Positions 39,103-42,487 of a DNA stretch of 42,487 bases are shown piece after piece. The notes beneath the pieces were generated by a model. That model worked only from the letters and a program-made list of their open reading frames with translations, was not told where the DNA came from and ran no database searches. A program made the position numbers and the translations under genes. The stretch is from contig SYAC01000047.1 in the NCBI GenBank assembly GCA_005787685.1, positions 1 to 42,487 on the forward strand. The letters are read 5' to 3'. Numbering within the stretch: the first letter of the stretch is position 1; every line of letters starts with the position of its first letter. This DNA comes from Planctomycetia bacterium. Lineage in GTDB: Bacteria > Planctomycetota > Phycisphaerae > Phycisphaerales > SM1A02.

Positions 39103-39858
39103 ATGAACGCAATATTCACATACCGTCTTTCAAAAGTCTCCATCGCCGCATCGATTGGATTACTGAGCATGACAACCTTCGCCGTATTGGCGCAAAGCAC
39201 GCCCGTCATTCCAAGCACTCAATCTCCTGCTGCGACACAAGCGAAACCGACTGCCGCTCCCGCGAAGCCAGTCGCAGCTCCAGCCGTAACACCGGTCCAA
39301 CCCAACCCAGCGCAAACACGTGCTGTAGCACCAGTACAAAATACTCAACCGCAGGAACCCGCCAACGGCCAAGTTGGGAATAATCCTTTGAATGTCAATA
39401 CATCTATTCCAAACAGCCAATTCCAAAATAATCAAAATGCAGGGTCTTCAGGCCAGCCTGGATATGGAATTCCAAAGAATGCCGGCTACAACAACTCGGG
39501 AGGTATTGTGAATTCAACATCAATGGAAGGGGAAGCATTAAATCATGTGCATTATCACTATCACTACACCAGCGATGGGCAACCAATTGGTAACACGATC
39601 GCTGGATATGCCCAACAAACTTATCAAAACCCCGCCAAGCTTGCTCCATCCGCGGCGAGCATGAACGCCATGAACAACAATAGCAATAGCAGCTCTGGAG
39701 GCATGTATACCTATGCAAACAACAACATCAATCCGAATTCACGGGTTGGGCCAGGCAGTGGTGGTGGCGTTCCTACTACTTGGAATCCATTTCTGAACAA
39801 TGGCGCAGGCATGCTCACCTACGGTGGCGCAAGTGGCGTTCAGGGCTTCAACGACTAA
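39103..39858 (+). CDS. Secreted low-complexity Pro/Ala/Asn-rich protein with a His/Tyr cluster
   Basis: 252 residues. AGAGGA six bases upstream fixes the start at ATG 39103; a TTG at 39034 is a poor alternative. The signal peptide covers about residues 1-31 (ends TTFAVLAQ). A Pro/Ala-rich segment (KPTAAPAKPVAAPAVTP) and an Asn/Gly/Ser-rich region follow. In the middle lies HVHYHYHY, four His alternating with Val and Tyr, a possible metal-binding strand. The end has NPFLNNGAGMLTYGGASG. No domain is recognised. Probably surface-attached or an extracellular matrix component; that is inference from composition. Confidence 0.75.
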   Translation: MNAIFTYRLSKVSIAASIGLLSMTTFAVLAQSTPVIPSTQSPAATQAKPTAAPAKPVAAPAVTPVQPNPAQTRAVAPVQNTQPQEPANGQVGNNPLNVNTSIPNSQFQNNQNAGSSGQPGYGIPKNAGYNNSGGIVNSTSMEGEALNHVHYHYHYTSDGQPIGNTIAGYAQQTYQNPAKLAPSAASMNAMNNNSNSSSGGMYTYANNNINPNSRVGPGSGGGVPTTWNPFLNNGAGMLTYGGASGVQGFND

Positions 39859-39898
39859 TTACAAATCGCATCACTCGCAATTTCAATTTGGCACTCCA

Positions 39899-40651
39899 TC
39901 AATTATTTTTATTTGAATCTATTTGTGAAATGGTCGTTGGCCAATTCACAAGTTTTGCGATCAAAATGGCTGGATAGAGAACGCCAATGACTCCCTCGAA
40001 CAAAGCCGTGCTGCGCGCTCGCGGGGATATGGGAACAAGGTCGCCGTAGCCAATGGTGGTGAGCGTGGAAAAACTAAAATAAATAAAGTCATGCCACATG
40101 AAGACCTGTCCTGGCAGCGCGCCATTCATGTTGGACTGATATGCCCCAGGCGTTTGCTCATTGATGCGGTGGTGAATCACTCCAAAGACAATTCCAATCA
40201 ATAAATACACCGAGATGCCACCGTAAATACGATCAGGTTGCATTGCCTCCTTTCGAAACACCGCGTGTCCCACAAGAATTGTGGAGTACGCGTAGTACCC
40301 CAACACGAATACACCTGACCACCCAATAAGGGCGTTGGAGATTTCATGATGTTCGATCGTTATCGCGCCCAAGACCGTAAGAATGAGCGCCATAATTGAA
40401 ATGATAATTCCGGGTTTACCAGCCAGTGAAACAACGCCAACCGCCGGAAGAAACGCGAACATGCTGAGTCCAACCAGCATGACCTGCGTATTTGCGTCAA
40501 CAAAGTAGGGAAACAACCAAAGCAATGTCACCAATCCAATGAACAACGGCAAGCAGCGATTACGCAGCCAATTCATGGGATTGAGAACACGCTCATACTG
40601 TTTGCGCTTGGTCAAATTGAAATTAGACCCCTGCGGAGTGCTTGGATACAT
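39899..40651 (-). CDS. Six-helix potassium channel family protein
   Basis: 250 residues from ATG 40651 (a TTG at 40696 would add 15). About six hydrophobic helices; before the last one is the pore helix and selectivity filter FSTLTTIGYGDLVP (TTIGYGD at 198-204), the potassium-channel signature. There is no S4-like Arg repeat and no cytoplasmic RCK domain, so it is not an obvious voltage- or ligand-gated channel. The layout resembles bacterial ion-channel (Ion_trans_2) proteins. No ribosome-binding site. The gene stands apart between the secreted-protein gene (convergent) and the MFS gene, 162 bases upstream. Confidence 0.87.
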   Translation of the reverse strand: MYPSTPQGSNFNLTKRKQYERVLNPMNWLRNRCLPLFIGLVTLLWLFPYFVDANTQVMLVGLSMFAFLPAVGVVSLAGKPGIIISIMALILTVLGAITIEHHEISNALIGWSGVFVLGYYAYSTILVGHAVFRKEAMQPDRIYGGISVYLLIGIVFGVIHHRINEQTPGAYQSNMNGALPGQVFMWHDFIYFSFSTLTTIGYGDLVPISPRARSTALFEGVIGVLYPAILIAKLVNWPTTISQIDSNKNN

Positions 40652-40813
40652 GCCAACAGTATCGACCACATTGGTTGGCAATGCAAATAAAATCAAATCA
40701 AACCTGAGATTGACTTTTCATATATTTTGACACTCGCATCGCATGTGAGGCGTCGCGCTTCATCGCCCAGAGCCAAAGAATCAAGCGCTGTGTGTCTGCG
40801 GCACGCATGGCTA

Positions 40814-42145
40814 TCACACCTCCTCGTAATCCAAATCATGCTTAAATGGTTCAGGAAGCGCCCAAACTGCGATCAACCCCAGCGCAACAACCACGCACGC
40901 CACCGCTGCCGCCGCGCCAATCATGCCGGATCCTGGCGTTAATAATTCCCAAGCCGTCACCATGATCACAGCCGCGCCGCGCACAAGATTGGGCGCGGTG
41001 GTGGCCGCAGTGGCGCGCAAGTTTGTGCCAAACGATTCGCCCGCGATGGTGACAAATACCGCCCAATATCCCGTGGCAATTCCCGCCGCGAATGTCCAAG
41101 CGTAAAATGCGAACGCGCTGCGACCGCCAAAGATCAACAGCCCCGCAATTGAAAGAGCCAGCAAGAAAATAAATATCGCCACGGCCGCTCGGCGACTTTG
41201 CATCCATTGACTCAACGCGCTGCTGATCAAATCGCCAACGGCCGCGCCCGCGTATCCGCACAGGATCACCGTGGGCGGTCGCACTGGCTCGCTGAGGCCA
41301 AGACCCCGCGCGAGCTCTGGCGCGAACACAAAGATAATTCCACCCACAAACCAAATGGGCGTGCCCAGCAGCACCACGCACGCAAATCGGCGCAAGCGCT
41401 CAAGCGGAAAGAACAACATGCGCGGATCGCCACGGCGGTTGTTTCGCCGCGCCGTACGCGCGTAGATTCCGCTTTCGGTCACACCAATTCGCAGCGCCAA
41501 AAGCGCGAAGCCCATCACGCCACCAATGATGTAGGCGTTGCGCCACTGAACATTGGCTCCCACAACACTGGCCGCAATCGGCCCAAACATTCCAGCGAAG
41601 GCGATGATCATGGTGCCCCAGCCCCGATGTTTTTTTCCCATCAATTCGCTGACCAGCGTCACGCCCGCGCCCAACTCGCCAGCCAAACCAAATCCAGCCA
41701 CAAACCGCAACGCCGCGTACATAGGAACGCTGCTCACGAAGCCGGTCAACACATTGGCAGTGGAATACAGCGCGATCGAGCCAAACAATATCGTCAGTCG
41801 ACCTCGGCGATCGCCCAACATTCCCCAGGCGAATCCGCCCAGCACCATGCCAACAAGTTGCGCGTTCAATATGGCAACACCGGCGCTGGTGATGTCCCCT
41901 GTTGCATACCCAAAGGTCACTTGAAATAAATGCCGTATGCGCTCCCACCCCGTGAGCGCAGTGCTTGGATCCGCCGGCAACAATCCCAAACCTCCCGCGC
42001 CCAAACTGGCCACACGCACCACGCTGAAGATCACCAAGTCATACAAGTCCACAAAGTAGCCAAGCGCGGCAACCGTGACCGCAAGCCACGGCGTTGCGCG
42101 CGCGGCGGTTTGCACCGGCAAAGATTCTTTCAAACTTTCACTCAC
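40814..42145 (-). CDS. Major facilitator superfamily transporter
   Basis: 443 residues from GTG 42145. About 12 membrane helices. The first contains LGYFVDLYDLVIFSVVR; the A-like loop between helices 2 and 3 is GMLGDRRGRLTILFGSI (GxLxDRxGRR type), and RFVAGFGLAGELGAG resembles metabolite:proton symporters (ProP/sugar acid type). The substrate is unknown. The frame is open further upstream to a GTG at 42259, but that would start inside the 16S terminator, so 42145 is preferred; no good ribosome-binding site exists at either. Its promoter should lie within the 100 bases downstream of the rRNA terminator. Confidence 0.85.
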   Translation of the reverse strand: MSESLKESLPVQTAARATPWLAVTVAALGYFVDLYDLVIFSVVRVASLGAGGLGLLPADPSTALTGWERIRHLFQVTFGYATGDITSAGVAILNAQLVGMVLGGFAWGMLGDRRGRLTILFGSIALYSTANVLTGFVSSVPMYAALRFVAGFGLAGELGAGVTLVSELMGKKHRGWGTMIIAFAGMFGPIAASVVGANVQWRNAYIIGGVMGFALLALRIGVTESGIYARTARRNNRRGDPRMLFFPLERLRRFACVVLLGTPIWFVGGIIFVFAPELARGLGLSEPVRPPTVILCGYAGAAVGDLISSALSQWMQSRRAAVAIFIFLLALSIAGLLIFGGRSAFAFYAWTFAAGIATGYWAVFVTIAGESFGTNLRATAATTAPNLVRGAAVIMVTAWELLTPGSGMIGAAAAVACVVVALGLIAVWALPEPFKHDLDYEEV

Positions 42146-42246
42146 AAACGAGTTGTACAACAAATGCGCAATTGACTGCGGCGCAGAACAGAACAGATTG
42201 GATACACAACCAAAAAAAAGCACAATTGAAATACAAAACACAGGAT

Positions 42247-42282
42247 AAAAAAAGAACACCCCGACACGAGATCGGGGTGTTC
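42247..42282 (-). terminator. Intrinsic terminator of the 16S rRNA transcript
   Basis: Read on the minus strand, GAACACCCCGA (complement of 42272-42282) pairs perfectly over 11 bp with TCGGGGTGTTC (complement of 42254-42264) around a 7-base loop and is followed by seven T (complement of 42247-42253). This is a textbook Rho-independent terminator, placed about 190 bases after the 16S 3' end. It shows that 16S is not cotranscribed with 23S and 5S at this locus. Confidence 0.93.
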
Positions 42283-42470
42283 AAACAGCCGGTATTCATT
42301 GCTGAATACCGGATGAATTTCTTTTGAAATGAACGTTTGGACGCCTTGGTTCTAAGTTGCCTTAGAAATATCCGTCGCTATGGGTTACCCCACTTTGACG
42401 GGCGAGAAATGTGTGAACGGATCGCGTCAGCTGAGATCGCTCTCAGACAGACGTCTATAAAATCCTATAG
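42283..42470 (-). ncRNA. 16S rRNA 3' trailer: chain of GNRA-capped hairpins
   Basis: On the minus strand the 188 bases between 16S and its terminator fold into successive hairpins. CTATA/TATAG (42455-42470). CTGAGA-GCGA-TCTCAG (42431-42446). CCGTC/GACGG enclosing TGGG-GTAA-CCCA (42372-42401). A 7-bp stem with GCAA loop (42350-42367). ATTTC/GAAAT with an AAAA loop (42317-42330). A perfect 10-bp stem with GCAA loop (42289-42312). Four loops are GNRA tetraloops. Probably excised during 16S maturation; whether it persists as an RNA is unknown. Confidence 0.6.
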
Positions 42471-42487
42471 AAAGGAGGTGATCCAGC
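42471..42487 (-). rRNA. rrs: 16S ribosomal RNA, 3' terminal fragment
   Basis: The last 17 bases are the reverse complement of the universal 16S 3' end (GCTGGATCACCTCCTTT), including the anti-Shine-Dalgarno core CCTCC. The gene continues beyond the right edge. The core matches the GGAGG/AGGAG sites seen before lemA and the FKBP gene. Confidence 0.97.

Noticed and set aside
42146-42259. Longer MFS start at GTG 42259
   Set aside because: It would put the start codon within the 16S terminator stem and add a non-family N-terminal stretch.
42313-42470. tRNA or 5S gene downstream of 16S
   Set aside because: No cloverleaf, no GTTCGA-type T loop and no 5S-like sequence; the bases form simple hairpins.

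Overview
The window looks like a planctomycete chromosome fragment, most probably from the class Phycisphaerae. This is an inference from several things seen together: a pseudopilin starting RRAFTLLELL, a very large secreted protein ending in a dockerin-like DxDxSGxxDSGD pair, an LptD/OstA-like outer-membrane barrel, sparse Shine-Dalgarno usage, and a 16S rRNA gene that ends in its own transcription terminator instead of leading into 23S. No mobile element, CRISPR array, tRNA gene or integration site was found. The window begins inside a conserved gene (ppdK) and ends inside 16S rRNA, as contigs from short-read metagenome assemblies often do.

Layout. 1-2114 (minus): the N-terminal 704 codons of pyruvate phosphate dikinase, with an abrupt change in base and codon composition near 1130-1260. 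2244-3611 (plus): pabB, overlapping tail to tail with a PilZ-type gene. 4518-8095: two long proteins of unknown role, with a tiny basic-peptide gene and its own stem-loop between them. 8197-18613 (minus): a long run of closely spaced or overlapping housekeeping genes, read in the order ribH, nusB, ftsY, pseudopilin, membrane protein, hrpB, folC, leuS. 18669-22829 (plus): a UbiA-like prenyltransferase and the LptD-like barrel. 22919-28088 (minus): a four-gene run read as a DUF115/nucleotidyltransferase/degenerate radical-SAM fusion, a LON-domain protein, lemA and ruvB. 28202-35016 (plus): a membrane-anchored unknown, threonine aldolase, a giant RCC1-repeat surface protein and an M29 aminopeptidase. 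35018-38963 (minus): a lipoprotein, a periplasmic FKBP isomerase, then rpiB and transketolase. 39103-42145: a secreted Asn/Pro-rich protein, a potassium channel and an MFS transporter. 42247-42487 (minus): the 16S 3' end, a trailer folded into consecutive hairpins, and an intrinsic terminator.

How the genes fit together. Most are core functions: folate (pabB, folC), riboflavin (ribH), pentose phosphate (tkt-rpiB, translationally coupled), translation and export (leuS, ftsY, nusB) and recombination (ruvB). The accessory content concerns the cell surface: the LptD-like barrel, the RCC1/dockerin-like protein, the pseudopilin pair, the DUF115 fusion (probably glycan-related) and the PilZ protein. 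The most interesting items are the structured trailer of an unlinked 16S gene, the mosaic ppdK, the three-domain fusion with a radical-SAM-like fold lacking its cluster cysteines, the 38-residue basic peptide gene, and Lys-rich N-terminal tails on two unrelated cytosolic enzymes.
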